This document shows positions 18,711 through 27,426 of a DNA stretch of 64,000 nucleotides, piece after piece. The notes beneath the pieces were generated by a model that ran no database searches, was not told the DNA's origin, and saw nothing but the letters and a program-made list of their open reading frames with translations. The DNA is taken from the NCBI RefSeq assembly GCF_000369525.1, contig NZ_KB850070.1:383803-447802 (forward strand), given 5' to 3'. The position numbers were made by a program, and so were the translations under genes. The DNA is from Acinetobacter higginsii (GTDB lineage: Bacteria; Pseudomonadota; Gammaproteobacteria; Pseudomonadales; Moraxellaceae). Position 1 is the stretch's first letter. The number at the start of each line of letters is the position of its first letter.

Positions 18711-18716
18711 TATTAT
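18689..18716 (+). promoter_or_regulatory. tRNA-Gly promoter
   Basis: A TTGACC -35 and TATTAT -10 with a 16-base spacer lie ten bases before the first tRNA gene. This fits a sigma-70 promoter for the tandem tRNA-Gly unit. Confidence 0.65.
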
Positions 18717-18725
18717 ACACGGCAT

Positions 18726-18798
18726 GCGGGAATAGCTCAGTTGGTAGAGCATAACCTTGCCAAGGTTGGGGTCGGGAGTTCGAGTCTCCTTTCCCGCT
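18726..18798 (+). tRNA. tRNA-Gly (GCC)
   Basis: A 73-nt cloverleaf with a GCGGGAA / TTCCCGC acceptor stem, the D-arm AGCTCAGTTGGTAGAGC, anticodon loop CTTGCCAAG (anticodon GCC) and T-arm GTTCGAGTC. The discriminator is T; CCA is not encoded (CA follows). It is the first of two identical tandem copies. Confidence 0.97.
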
Positions 18799-18839
18799 CA
18801 AATTTTTTAGTGTAAGTTTTCGTAAAAACTGCTCAATTA

Positions 18840-18915
18840 GCGGGAATAGCTCAGTTGGTAGAGCATAACCTTGCCAAGGTTGGGGTCGGGAGTTCGAGTC
18901 TCCTTTCCCGCTCCA
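18840..18915 (+). tRNA. tRNA-Gly (GCC), second copy, CCA encoded
   Basis: Identical over 73 nt to the first copy, 41 bp downstream, and with CCA encoded at 18913-18915. Its 3' end faces the integrase module, making it the probable attachment site of the integrative element that begins here. I found no second copy of its 3' end in the window. Confidence 0.97.
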
Positions 18916-18924
18916 GATTCAGAA

Positions 18925-18954
18925 AAGCCCTCATCGAAAGATGGGGGCTTTTTT
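18925..18954 (+). terminator. terminator after tRNA-Gly
   Basis: The inverted repeat AAGCCCTCATC / GATGGGGGCTT with a GAAA loop is followed by a run of T, directly after the second tRNA. Confidence 0.85.
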
Positions 18955-18959
18955 CTTAT

Positions 18960-19307
18960 TGATTTTTAAGATTATTTTCTCATAAAAATTAAAATTTCTA
19001 GCTTTATAAAAGTACTAAATATTTTAGATAAATGTTTTCATAAGTTGACTGCGTGACCAAAAGTGACCAAAACGTGCCCTAGCCCATAATATACAGATCT
19101 ATAGATTCATTATTTTGATATTTATTTTATTAGTTTCATTATCAATAATCAGGATAGTAAACTTCAAGAAAACTGAACTCCCTTCTTTTTCTCTATTTTA
19201 GTATTTTTAACTTCATATATTCCCAAGGTGACCAAATTTGGTCACCAAAAAATATTAAATAAAACAAATATTTAACCTATATAATTATAATTCAGACTTT
19301 ATTTTTC
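18960..19307. repeat. GTGACCAAA repeats at element end
   Basis: This gene-free stretch between tRNA-Gly and the repressor gene holds a tandem pair of GTGACCAAAA (19053-19062 and 19063-19072) and a perfect 20-bp palindrome GGTGACCAAATTTGGTCACC (19227-19246) built from the same word. The layout next to the presumed attachment site suggests integrase arm-type or excisionase binding sites, which is an inference from position. Confidence 0.55.
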
Positions 19308-19526
19308 TTAAAAATCTTGTTCATCATTTTGCTTAATTTTTAATAAATCCCCCACTTCAACATTCAGTAATACGCATAACTTTTCTATGGTTTCAAAATC
19401 TATTCGAGTTGATTGACCATTATATAACTTATGTAGTGTGGTCTTACTCATCCCTGTCTCTCTAGCAACATCTGCTACTTTCATTCTTCGTTCTGCCAAA
19501 AGAACTGGCAAGTTACAAACTATCAT
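19308..19526 (-). CDS. XRE-family repressor of integrative element
   Basis: A 72-residue Cro/CI-type DNA-binding protein consisting of little more than the helix-turn-helix (MKVADVARETGMSKTTLHKLYNG at about residues 15-37). It is divergent from the excisionase-integrase genes, the usual layout for a repressor controlling excision of a prophage-like element. Three CATTGTG words lie in the 110-bp divergent gap. Confidence 0.8.
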   Translation of the reverse strand: MIVCNLPVLLAERRMKVADVARETGMSKTTLHKLYNGQSTRIDFETIEKLCVLLNVEVGDLLKIKQNDEQDF

Positions 19527-19536
19527 TAATTACCAC

Positions 19537-19613
19537 CATTGTGTAATAAAGTACTTGCATGATGTATTAAATGCATTTATTATCGCATTGTGATCTTAAA
19601 TAACATCATTGTG
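19537..19613. promoter_or_regulatory. three CATTGTG words, likely operator
   Basis: CATTGTG occurs at 19537-19543, 19586-19592 and 19607-19613 in the gap between the divergent repressor and excisionase genes. Two are extended as CATTGTGAT. This spacing fits operators for the small XRE repressor. Confidence 0.5.
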
Positions 19614-19636
19614 ATACTTCATAAAAGGATACAAAT

Positions 19637-19852
19637 ATGAATCTTACTTATATTACTACAAAAGAATTGGCTGAACGAATCCATTATAACGAACGTACCA
19701 TCCGTAATCAGTTAAAGGATAGCGTTTTGATTGAAGGTATTCATTACATTCGCCCTTTTGGTGGTCGCAAAATTTTATATGTATGGGAACGCATTGAAGA
19801 AGATATGACTAAAACCACTTTAGGCTCGCTACACAGCCTACAACTTCAGTAA
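19637..19852 (+). CDS. excisionase-like DNA-binding protein
   Basis: A 71-residue small DNA-binding protein with a winged-helix start (YITTKELAERIHYNERTIRN) typical of excisionase/AlpA-like proteins that direct integrase towards excision. AAAAGGA precedes the start. It is 14 bp upstream of the integrase gene, so the two are likely co-transcribed. Confidence 0.75.
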   Translation: MNLTYITTKELAERIHYNERTIRNQLKDSVLIEGIHYIRPFGGRKILYVWERIEEDMTKTTLGSLHSLQLQ

Positions 19853-19866
19853 GGGGGAACATTATT

Positions 19867-21051
19867 ATGGCTGCTATTCGTACTAGATACGGTAAATTAT
19901 GTGTCGATTTTCGATACTTAAACATCCGTTGCCGTGAAACAACAGCTCTTGAAGACAATGCTCAAAATCGCAAAAAGCTTGAAAAAGCGATTGAACGAAT
20001 GGAGGCAGAAATCTTATTGGGCATTTTTGACTATGCTAAATACTTTCCAAAAAGTTCTCGTTTGAAAGAAATCAAAAACGCAGAAAACAGAGTAAATGAA
20101 ATCAGCTCAAAAACACCTCTATTTTCTAAGTTCTGTGAAATTTGGTTCACTGATAAAGAAATAGAGTGGCGTACAAGCTACAAGGGAAAAATTCAAATTG
20201 TGATCAAAAAGTACTTAATCCCTTTTTTTGGCACAATTCCGGTTATTACTATTAAAAAGTCAGACATTCTTGGATTCCGTTCATCCCTCGCCAAAGTGAC
20301 TCACGGGAAAAACCAAGAATGCCTTTCACCATCAAGAATCAACCAGATTATGATAGCACTTCGTATGATACTCGATAGTGCTGCAGAACGATATGATTTC
20401 GACAGCCCTTACAAGAATATCAAGAACTTAAAGCAAGGAAAAATTGAAGTCACGCCTTTTTCATTAAAGGAAGTACATGCAATTTTGGCCACAGTTCGTG
20501 ATGATTTTAAACCTTATTACACTATTCGATTTTTCACGGGTATCCGCACCAGTGAGATCGATGGATTGCAATGGAAAAATGTGGACTTGCAACGTCGGGA
20601 AATCCATATTCGTGAAGCCTTGGTGAATGGGGAGCTGGGTGGAACCAAAACCTATGGTTCTGACCGCACAATCCAGATGAGTGACCGGGTTTATCAAGCC
20701 TTTCTGCAACAGAAAAGCTTAAATAATGGTAAATCAGAGTTTGTATTCTGTAATCGTGACGGTGGACCTCTCGATTACCGTTTGGTGAATAAACGTGTCT
20801 GGCATCCGATCTTGCGGTTACTAGGATTAAAGCCTCGTCGTGCTTATCAAACACGCCATACCGCTGCAACATTATGGTTATCTGCAGGCGAGAACCCGGA
20901 ATGGATCGCACGCCAGCTGGGACATTCAACCACTGAAATGCTGTTCCGGGTCTATAGCCGCTACATTCCGAATGTTACGCGTCGCGATGGTAGTGCTTTT
21001 GAAGCCATGCTGGAGAGACTGAATACAGAGGAGCTTGCCCATGAACAGTAA
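19867..21051 (+). CDS. tyrosine integrase of tRNA-Gly element
   Basis: A 394-residue phage-type site-specific recombinase. The N-terminal arm-binding domain (DUF3596-like, residues about 1-70) is followed by a SAM-like core-binding domain and the catalytic domain. Active-site residues are visible: Arg227 (TGIRTSE), Arg330-His331 in the YQTRHTAATL box, His353 (LGHS) and Tyr363 (RVYSRY). AAGGGGG precedes the ATG. It sits next to tRNA-Gly with an excisionase, so it likely integrates the element into the tRNA 3' end. Confidence 0.93.
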   Translation: MAAIRTRYGKLCVDFRYLNIRCRETTALEDNAQNRKKLEKAIERMEAEILLGIFDYAKYFPKSSRLKEIKNAENRVNEISSKTPLFSKFCEIWFTDKEIEWRTSYKGKIQIVIKKYLIPFFGTIPVITIKKSDILGFRSSLAKVTHGKNQECLSPSRINQIMIALRMILDSAAERYDFDSPYKNIKNLKQGKIEVTPFSLKEVHAILATVRDDFKPYYTIRFFTGIRTSEIDGLQWKNVDLQRREIHIREALVNGELGGTKTYGSDRTIQMSDRVYQAFLQQKSLNNGKSEFVFCNRDGGPLDYRLVNKRVWHPILRLLGLKPRRAYQTRHTAATLWLSAGENPEWIARQLGHSTTEMLFRVYSRYIPNVTRRDGSAFEAMLERLNTEELAHEQ

Positions 21052-21289
21052 AGCTTTCTTTGGCGGCGTAGTCGTTAGCCCAGAAGCAGATATGGTCGCG
21101 CGTGAACTCATTCATGAGTTACACATTCCTAAACTGCACAATCTGGCCTTTTTGCTGGAAATCAATAAATGCTTCGATGATCACCAGGCTTTAAGGCTTT
21201 GGCTACAACGACTGCTGGATGATGGGCAAGCCCATTACGATGATTTAGCCCGCCAGGCCCGCATCCGGTTAATGAGCCTAGTTCCCTAA
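21041..21289 (+). CDS. small hypothetical protein of the element
   Basis: An 82-residue protein with no recognised domain, rich in helix-forming residues (LIHELHIPKLHNLAFLLEIN). The ATG at 21041 overlaps the integrase stop by 11 bases and has GAGGAG upstream, so it is translated with the integrase. It is presumably an accessory gene of the integrative element. Confidence 0.65.
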   Translation: MNSKAFFGGVVVSPEADMVARELIHELHIPKLHNLAFLLEINKCFDDHQALRLWLQRLLDDGQAHYDDLARQARIRLMSLVP

Positions 21290-21357
21290 TCAAACAAATA
21301 TATAAGGTCATCTAATTGATGACCTTAGCCCTTCTATACCTATAAAAAGGTGAAAAT

Positions 21358-21912
21358 ATGCATAAAGATATTTCAATTTGGATGCCACTCTATATTGGCG
21401 ATTTACAGGCAAAATTCGCACGAATGACTGCAGAACAAATTGGTGCAGCACTGCTGTTAATGATGGATTTCTGGAAAAATGGTGCTATTCCTCATGATCT
21501 AGCGACGGTCTGCAGCATCACGAAATTACCGCAGCAGACCAAGGCTAAAACTTTGTTGAATACGCTGATGTCATTGGAATTGTTTGAAATCAAATCTGAA
21601 CAGATTCATTCAAATTTTTTAACCAGTTTAAAAAGCCAGGCTTTACAAAATCAGCAGATGAAATCTGATAAAGCTAAAAATGCAGCACAAGCACGCTGGA
21701 ATAAATCCGCAAGTAATGCTCAAGCATCTAACAAGCAAGTGCAAAAAAATGCTCAAGCATCCTCTGAGGATACCCCGAGCATTGCTCCGACCAAGCTCAA
21801 GCAATGCCCTTCATCTTCATCTTCATCTTCATCTTCATCTTCATCTTCATCTTCATCTTCAAATTTTGAAGAAAAAAATGAGAATTTTTTAGAAAATTCA
21901 AAATGGATTTAG
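21358..21912 (+). CDS. DUF1376-like protein with poly-Ser tract
   Basis: A 184-residue protein. The N-terminal part (IWMPLYIGDLQAKFARMTAEQ) matches the DUF1376/YdaU-like proteins of phage replication modules, which often precede a DnaC-like loader as here. Residues about 152-168 are a run of serines encoded by the (TCATCT)n tract. AGGTG precedes the start. It likely takes part in replicating the excised element. The stop is 10 bp before the DnaC-like gene. Confidence 0.72.
   Translation: MHKDISIWMPLYIGDLQAKFARMTAEQIGAALLLMMDFWKNGAIPHDLATVCSITKLPQQTKAKTLLNTLMSLELFEIKSEQIHSNFLTSLKSQALQNQQMKSDKAKNAAQARWNKSASNAQASNKQVQKNAQASSEDTPSIAPTKLKQCPSSSSSSSSSSSSSSSSSNFEEKNENFLENSKWI
21811..21860 (+). repeat. 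hexanucleotide repeat (TCATCT)8
   Basis: Just over eight perfect copies of TCATCT lie within the DUF1376-like gene and encode poly-serine. Because the unit is 6 bp, copy-number slips change protein length without shifting the frame. Confidence 0.95.
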
Positions 21913-21922
21913 GAGAACGACC

Positions 21923-22669
21923 ATGAATACCATGCTTAAAACGCTCCAGATTCACGCTGAAGCAACGGAAACGTTTTGTCCTACCCATCATACACCCCTG
22001 ATGGAAATTGCCGGTCACAGACTCTGTAAATTGTGTGCAAAAGAAACCGTTCGTCATTCACATGCAGCCTATGAAGATGAATTGCAGCAGCGCTTACTGC
22101 AGCAGAAAATCAAGAACTCAGGACTCAATAAACGCTACCTAGACTGTGGCTTCAAGAATTATGTGATTGCATGTCCTGCACAAGACAATGCCATCAAGCT
22201 ATGTCAGGCCTTTGCACAACAGATTATTTCCGACCATCATCCAAACCTGCTGCTCATCGGCACACCGGGTACAGGAAAAACCCATCTGAGTGCATCAATC
22301 ATTCGCAACATTATGCATAACAGTACGAAATCTGCACGCTACTATACCAGTGCAGAAATTGCTCAAAAAATGATGGACACCTGGTCAGATACTTCACGCT
22401 CTGAAAAAGAATTAATCGACCATTTTTCCAGTTTTGATTTATTGGTGATTGATGAATATGGCCTGCATGACCGGCATGAGAAACGTCTGGAAATGGTACA
22501 TAAGGTTTTATATAGTCGTTATGACAACATGAAATCCACACTACTGATTTCCAATTTCACATTACAGAATATGCAGCGGGATTTAGGAGTTCGGTTATGG
22601 TCGCGGTTACATGAAAACAATTTAATTGTAGTGCCGTGTTATTGGGATGATCAACGAATAACCGGATAA
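21923..22669 (+). CDS. DnaC-like helicase loader ATPase
   Basis: A 248-residue AAA+ protein of the DnaC/IstB type that loads a replicative helicase. An N-terminal metal site is likely (Cys19, His22/23, Cys35, Cys38). Walker A is GTPGTGKT at 113-120 and Walker B LLVIDEYG with Asp177-Glu178. AGGAG precedes the ATG. With the DUF1376-like gene it makes a small replication module for the integrative element. Confidence 0.85.
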   Translation: MNTMLKTLQIHAEATETFCPTHHTPLMEIAGHRLCKLCAKETVRHSHAAYEDELQQRLLQQKIKNSGLNKRYLDCGFKNYVIACPAQDNAIKLCQAFAQQIISDHHPNLLLIGTPGTGKTHLSASIIRNIMHNSTKSARYYTSAEIAQKMMDTWSDTSRSEKELIDHFSSFDLLVIDEYGLHDRHEKRLEMVHKVLYSRYDNMKSTLLISNFTLQNMQRDLGVRLWSRLHENNLIVVPCYWDDQRITG

Positions 22670-22684
22670 GAGAACCCTTTACTC

Positions 22685-22718
22685 AAGCCAATTATCTTAC
22701 TGAGATAGTTGGCTTTTT
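22685..22718 (+). terminator. terminator after DnaC-like gene
   Basis: An AAGCCAA / TTGGCTT stem with inner pairing ends in a T-run, directly after the loader gene. It separates the replication module from the defence locus. Confidence 0.7.
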
Positions 22719-22992
22719 AGTTACTGAGGTTCCCAGAATAATGACCTTTATTATGTAAAATATAGACAAAATATTTCCAGAAGAAGGGATGAAATCCTTT
22801 CATTTTTAAGTTGAAGCTCACAAAGTCCATTAAGAATTGCCTTTATTAATATAATTACTACCTAATGGCTAAACTATTAAAATAAAGCACAAGCGATTCA
22901 ACGACATAATTTGACGTATATAGTGATTATTTTTTTGAAAACTAACACTTCCAGATGTATCATCAAAATATAATCGTAGATTTAAGTAGAAG
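22719..22992 (+). other. upstream region of the defence operon
   Basis: This AT-rich 270-bp gap should carry the promoter of the rightward operon. A TTGAAA (22935-22940), 17-base spacer, TATCAT (22958-22963) set is a possible promoter. No open frame is seen. Confidence 0.4.
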
Positions 22993-24093
22993 ATGGTTTA
23001 TTTAGACTTTGCTGCTTCGACCCCTTTACTCCCTTCTGTTAAAACCGAATTATTTCGTTCTTTTCAGGAAGATTACTCAAATCCTTCTTCAGCTCATCAA
23101 ATGGGCCGATCTTCTTCTGATAAAATAGAAATTGCCCGTGAAAAAATTGCGGAGTCGATTGGAGCATATAAAAGTGAAATCGTTTTTACGAGTGGAGCAT
23201 CCGAATCAAATAATTTAGCAATCAAAGGTTATCTACTTGCTAACACAAAAGCAGGTAAGCATATTATAACAAGCACTATCGAACATAAGTGTGTCTTATC
23301 TATTTGTAATTTTTTAAAAAAAGAATTTGATTATGAAATTACTTATGTTGCACCACAAGCAAATGGGATTGTAAAAGCACAAGATATTATTTCACATATG
23401 CGTGAAGATACAGCACTTGTCAGCATTATGCATGTAAATAATGAACTAGGATCTATTCAACCTATCAAAGAAATTGGCGATGCTTGCTTCAAAAAAAATA
23501 TCAAATTTCATGTTGATGCCGCGCAATCATATCTAAAAGTAAAAATTGATGTAGATGAATTAAATATTGATTTTCTTTCACTTTCTGCACATAAAATTTA
23601 TGGTCCTAAAGGTATTGGGGCTTTATATATCAGAGATATACGCGAAACTAAACTCCACCCTATTATTCATGGTGCAGGTCAAGAATTTGGATTACGTGGA
23701 GGCACTCTTGCAACCCCCTTAATTCTTGCTTTTGCCACAGCGGCAACTGACGAGATGTTATCTCAACATCAAGGATATTTTGAGGACTTATCAAATTATT
23801 TAAAAGGAAAAATTTTAAATTTAGGATGGAAATTAAATACGCCTGTCGAAAATGCAATTCCACATATCATTAACTTCACGGTACCACATTTAGAAAGTCA
23901 ATTATTTATCGCTAACTCAAAAATTCTTTGCTCAAATGGATCAGCCTGTTCATCACTCAATGTAGAAGTTTCTTATGTCCTGAAAGAAATAGGACTCTCT
24001 ACAGAAGAAGGACTATCTACAATACGAGTTAGTTTAGGTTTCACGACTTCAAAAGAAGATATTGATAAACTTTTGAGACACTTAATACATTAA
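22993..24093 (+). CDS. cysteine desulfurase, SspA/DndA-like
   Basis: A 366-residue PLP-dependent cysteine desulfurase of the IscS/NifS type. It takes sulfur from cysteine and passes it on as a persulfide. The PLP lysine is Lys201 in LSAHKIYGPKG, and the persulfide cysteine is Cys319 in NGSACSS. In this setting, the first gene of an operon facing an SspB-SspC-SspD set, it most likely supplies sulfur for DNA phosphorothioation rather than Fe-S clusters: no iscU, iscA or hscAB accompanies it. It is shorter than housekeeping IscS (about 400). It stands in the presumed restriction operon rather than with sspBCD. Confidence 0.85.
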   Translation: MVYLDFAASTPLLPSVKTELFRSFQEDYSNPSSAHQMGRSSSDKIEIAREKIAESIGAYKSEIVFTSGASESNNLAIKGYLLANTKAGKHIITSTIEHKCVLSICNFLKKEFDYEITYVAPQANGIVKAQDIISHMREDTALVSIMHVNNELGSIQPIKEIGDACFKKNIKFHVDAAQSYLKVKIDVDELNIDFLSLSAHKIYGPKGIGALYIRDIRETKLHPIIHGAGQEFGLRGGTLATPLILAFATAATDEMLSQHQGYFEDLSNYLKGKILNLGWKLNTPVENAIPHIINFTVPHLESQLFIANSKILCSNGSACSSLNVEVSYVLKEIGLSTEEGLSTIRVSLGFTTSKEDIDKLLRHLIH

Positions 24094-24135
24094 TTATACC
24101 TTTTACTTTGAAATAATTTTTTGGGACAAGAAAAA

Positions 24136-25836
24136 ATGACTCTTGACTTTATAAGCTATTTAAATTCCTTACATAATTTAACGCCAGCTGGAGCAAATGC
24201 TTTAGCAGAATCACAAATAAATACGATATATTTTAATGAAATTTACTCAGAATTTCCTATTGTTCAACATATCTATAATCTGCTTACAAAAGATAAAAAT
24301 AACATCATTATTATTACTGGACATGCTGGTGATGGTAAATCAACCATTGCATTTGATTTAATTAAACGTTTAGATGAAAAATTTCAGCAGCATACTTTTC
24401 AAAAACATGAATATTCAGAAAAATATAATTTAAACATCTTAAAAGATATGAGTGAGTTAAGTCTATCCGAACGGATAAAATGGCTCTCTCAAGCATTTAA
24501 TGAAACAGACAATTGGTTGATTGTAAGCAATACAGGACCTTTACTTACTTCTATTACTGAATATCTAAAATCTATTGACTTAACACAAGATATTGAATCT
24601 GAAATTTTTAGTTTATTAGATAAAGAAATCTATATTTCTGATCAATTAGAAAGTTTAGACCATTTAAATTTAAGCCTCAACATTCACAATAAAAAGCTTT
24701 TCATTATCAATATAGCTAAATTAGACAATATTGAGGTTGCACTATCAATATTTAAAAAAATTATTCAACATAGCTCATGGCATGAATTAGTTGAAAGCCA
24801 CCCTCAACATCCCATTATTCAAAACTACCTTTCTATCAAAAATAACATAGAAAATGTCATCCATAGTATACGTTTACTTTATTTATATTTACTCAATTAT
24901 GAAAAACGTTTAACCCTTAGACAAATGCTTGCTCATTTCTGCGCATCATTGACAGGTGGTTTTCAACTTGAAGACTCCCCTATACATCCTATTATTTTCA
25001 GTGACTTATTTTTTGGATATCAAAACCATCTTCCATGGGAGAATGCATTTAAACTTCCTGCGATTCATTTACTTCATACATTAAACTTCGCAGGTTATCG
25101 CAGTTTAGAAATCGAAAAACTTATGGCTGATCTTAAAAATTTCGAAGGTATAACCCCATCCTTGCACAGCATAATCAAAAACTATATTCAAAAAGATCAA
25201 GATAGTGATATACATCTTTTTAAACCTGCTTTAAGACGTTTAATATTTATCTATAATTTATATCCAACCACATATACCAATGCTCAAGCACAATTTCTAG
25301 GATCCCCTAATATTGAAAAATATAGTGAGTGGCGTTTAGATACTCAAAAATTTATGGCCGAGGATGCTCGTCAAATTAAAAAAATGAGTTTGCAAGCTCT
25401 TAATTTATTTTTCAGCGGTATAAGTGAAGATAAATATTTAAACATTACATTAAAACGATCAGATAGTTCTATATTTCAAATCGCACAAATTAAAATTTGT
25501 AGCTTTATGGAAAAAGAATTTATTGTTAATTACTGTAATAATAAACAACAACCCTATTTAACTCTCAAAAAGGAAAATGAAGTCCGCTTAGAGTTAAGCT
25601 TACCTTTACTTGACTATATTCAAAATATTATTAAAGGTGATATCACAGAGTCTCTTACACCTATTTATAAAACTCAATTAGAACGATTTAAATTAAGTCT
25701 TATCGAGTATTCAGAAATTGATCATGAAGATGAAATTACGCTAGTACGTACTTTATCTAATGGTGATATTCAAGAGAATATTATTAAAATTGAATTAGAC
25801 TTAAAACAAAATAAAACTTTAACTTTAGAGGATTAA
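24136..25836 (+). CDS. P-loop ATPase, DptF/SspF-like restriction component
   Basis: A 566-residue ATPase with Walker A TGHAGDGKST at residues 61-70 after an N-terminal segment of about 55 residues. Position, size and P-loop place resemble DptF of the DndFGH/DptFGH restriction complexes that act with phosphorothioation. The rest is alpha-helical with few recognisable motifs. The start at 24136 was preferred over an in-frame TTG at 24121; the Shine-Dalgarno is weak for both. It is followed four bases later by the DptG-like gene. The Dpt assignment rests on order and the neighbours, not on a family search. Confidence 0.6.
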   Translation: MTLDFISYLNSLHNLTPAGANALAESQINTIYFNEIYSEFPIVQHIYNLLTKDKNNIIIITGHAGDGKSTIAFDLIKRLDEKFQQHTFQKHEYSEKYNLNILKDMSELSLSERIKWLSQAFNETDNWLIVSNTGPLLTSITEYLKSIDLTQDIESEIFSLLDKEIYISDQLESLDHLNLSLNIHNKKLFIINIAKLDNIEVALSIFKKIIQHSSWHELVESHPQHPIIQNYLSIKNNIENVIHSIRLLYLYLLNYEKRLTLRQMLAHFCASLTGGFQLEDSPIHPIIFSDLFFGYQNHLPWENAFKLPAIHLLHTLNFAGYRSLEIEKLMADLKNFEGITPSLHSIIKNYIQKDQDSDIHLFKPALRRLIFIYNLYPTTYTNAQAQFLGSPNIEKYSEWRLDTQKFMAEDARQIKKMSLQALNLFFSGISEDKYLNITLKRSDSSIFQIAQIKICSFMEKEFIVNYCNNKQQPYLTLKKENEVRLELSLPLLDYIQNIIKGDITESLTPIYKTQLERFKLSLIEYSEIDHEDEITLVRTLSNGDIQENIIKIELDLKQNKTLTLED

Positions 25837-25840
25837 TTCG

Positions 25841-27412
25841 TTGAGCACTTTAAATACATATAGTTATTTTCCTAAGAAAAACACCCCCAATCAAAATCCC
25901 TCTAATACTGACAAAAAACCTAATATTGCCTTAGATATTTTTGGACGCCGATTTTATGCAGATCAAACACCAACAGAATATTTATCAGAATTTTTATTAG
26001 TTTTTAACTCAGCAAAAGCAGATGAAAATAAAAATACTTTTGGTGAAAATAGTTTTCAAGTGAATGATCAAACAACTCATTATTGCCCATCTACACGATT
26101 AGCATTAAAATTTTTTAGTTTTTTTAGTCAATCAAAATTAGAAACTCGTCATCCTGTACATCAAATTGAGTTTTTAAATGCGATTGAACAATTAAAGAAT
26201 AGAATGAGCCCTTCTATTTCTGCGACAGAAAAAAATCAACTTGTACAAACTTTGCAAGCTTTACTTTATGGTTTTGTAGGTGTTGCAAAAAATCGAACGT
26301 GGTCAACTTACAATTTCCTGCCGATCACACCTATGCTATTAGGTCGTGAAATTACTTGGTCTCATACGACTGAAAACTTTAATGATTGGGAAGAGAGTAC
26401 TGTAAAATTCTCACTCAGCGATCATAATTTCATGGCTCGTGGTGGTGAGGTTTTATTTTTACAATTAGGTTATCTCTTCTCAAATATCACTGAAAATACA
26501 GATTTCATTCAAAAAATGGCATCTACAGACCAGTATAAACATCTTGAATTTAATTTAGAGAGCCTACAACAACAACTTGAAAATGAGCTCAATAAATTAT
26601 TCAGAAGTGAGACACAATCAATTGAAAAAATTTGTGATTTTATTGAAGATGCTCTAGAAGATTTCGACCTTCCAAAAGCAAAATTATCGCATGCAAAATT
26701 AGCAACCATACCCAAGAGCTATGTGTTTGAAGCATTTTTATTTGCAAACGAATTATTGTCATTATTGAAATCTAATATTAGTAAACTAGAAAAAATTGAA
26801 TTATTACAACTACTTTGTGTGATGCAAGTTCTACGTTCTATTATGGCACGCTCAAGACAACTTGATACAACAGCCCATGAAACAAAAAACTTTCATGGTC
26901 ATTATGCTTGGGTCGCTTGCTCACCGACAGCAATAACATCCGATCCTATTCGCAAATATGCAGAAAATTCTTATCAAAAAAGTGAAGAAATTATTTATCG
27001 AATTTTGCGCGCAGAAGGCAAAAAACATGGTGTCCAAGAAAGTGAATATACCAATATTGACAAACATAGTTTTGATGTCTTTAAAAAAATGGCTAAAACC
27101 ATTGGTCTGGTGATTCCTATTACAGGTGGACATCAACGTTTTGTCTTGAATGCGAATATGATTCGCCTCTTTGTTTACACTTTAATTCCTGCTGGAAAAC
27201 GCATTCAGATGACTGAGTTTTTAGCCAGAATTCAAACTCATTTTGCAATCTCATTTTTTGGTGAGCAATTACAAGAAGCTTTGCAATGGCAATATGAACA
27301 GTTAAGTGATCCTACAACTGATATTAAATTGAACTGGTTTGAGGAAAGCTTAAAACAATCAGGTTTACTGATCGAGTTATCAGACTCTGTTTCTATTGTA
27401 AAAAACCCTTAA
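25841..27412 (+). CDS. DptG/SspG-like component
   Basis: A 523-residue protein without a recognisable catalytic motif. It starts with TTG, nine bases after GAGG, and the preceding gene ends four bases before. It lies between a DptF-like ATPase and a DptH-like HerA/FtsK ATPase, exactly where DptG sits in dptFGH operons. Its size is in the same range. No membrane segments or signal peptide are visible, so it is probably cytoplasmic and part of a complex with its neighbours. Confidence 0.55.
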   Translation: MSTLNTYSYFPKKNTPNQNPSNTDKKPNIALDIFGRRFYADQTPTEYLSEFLLVFNSAKADENKNTFGENSFQVNDQTTHYCPSTRLALKFFSFFSQSKLETRHPVHQIEFLNAIEQLKNRMSPSISATEKNQLVQTLQALLYGFVGVAKNRTWSTYNFLPITPMLLGREITWSHTTENFNDWEESTVKFSLSDHNFMARGGEVLFLQLGYLFSNITENTDFIQKMASTDQYKHLEFNLESLQQQLENELNKLFRSETQSIEKICDFIEDALEDFDLPKAKLSHAKLATIPKSYVFEAFLFANELLSLLKSNISKLEKIELLQLLCVMQVLRSIMARSRQLDTTAHETKNFHGHYAWVACSPTAITSDPIRKYAENSYQKSEEIIYRILRAEGKKHGVQESEYTNIDKHSFDVFKKMAKTIGLVIPITGGHQRFVLNANMIRLFVYTLIPAGKRIQMTEFLARIQTHFAISFFGEQLQEALQWQYEQLSDPTTDIKLNWFEESLKQSGLLIELSDSVSIVKNP

Positions 27413-27426
27413 ATTTGAGAATAAAG

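Noticed and set aside
21811..21860. Frame-switching phase variation at the hexamer tract
   Set aside because: The unit is a multiple of three, so slippage cannot switch the frame on or off.
21797..22057. Minus-strand ORF with a Met-Lys repeat
   Set aside because: It is only the complement of the (TCATCT)n tract and overlaps two well-supported genes.
22993..24093. Housekeeping iscS of the Fe-S cluster operon
   Set aside because: No iscR, iscU, iscA, hscA or hscB follow, and the gene is in an operon with large ATPases.
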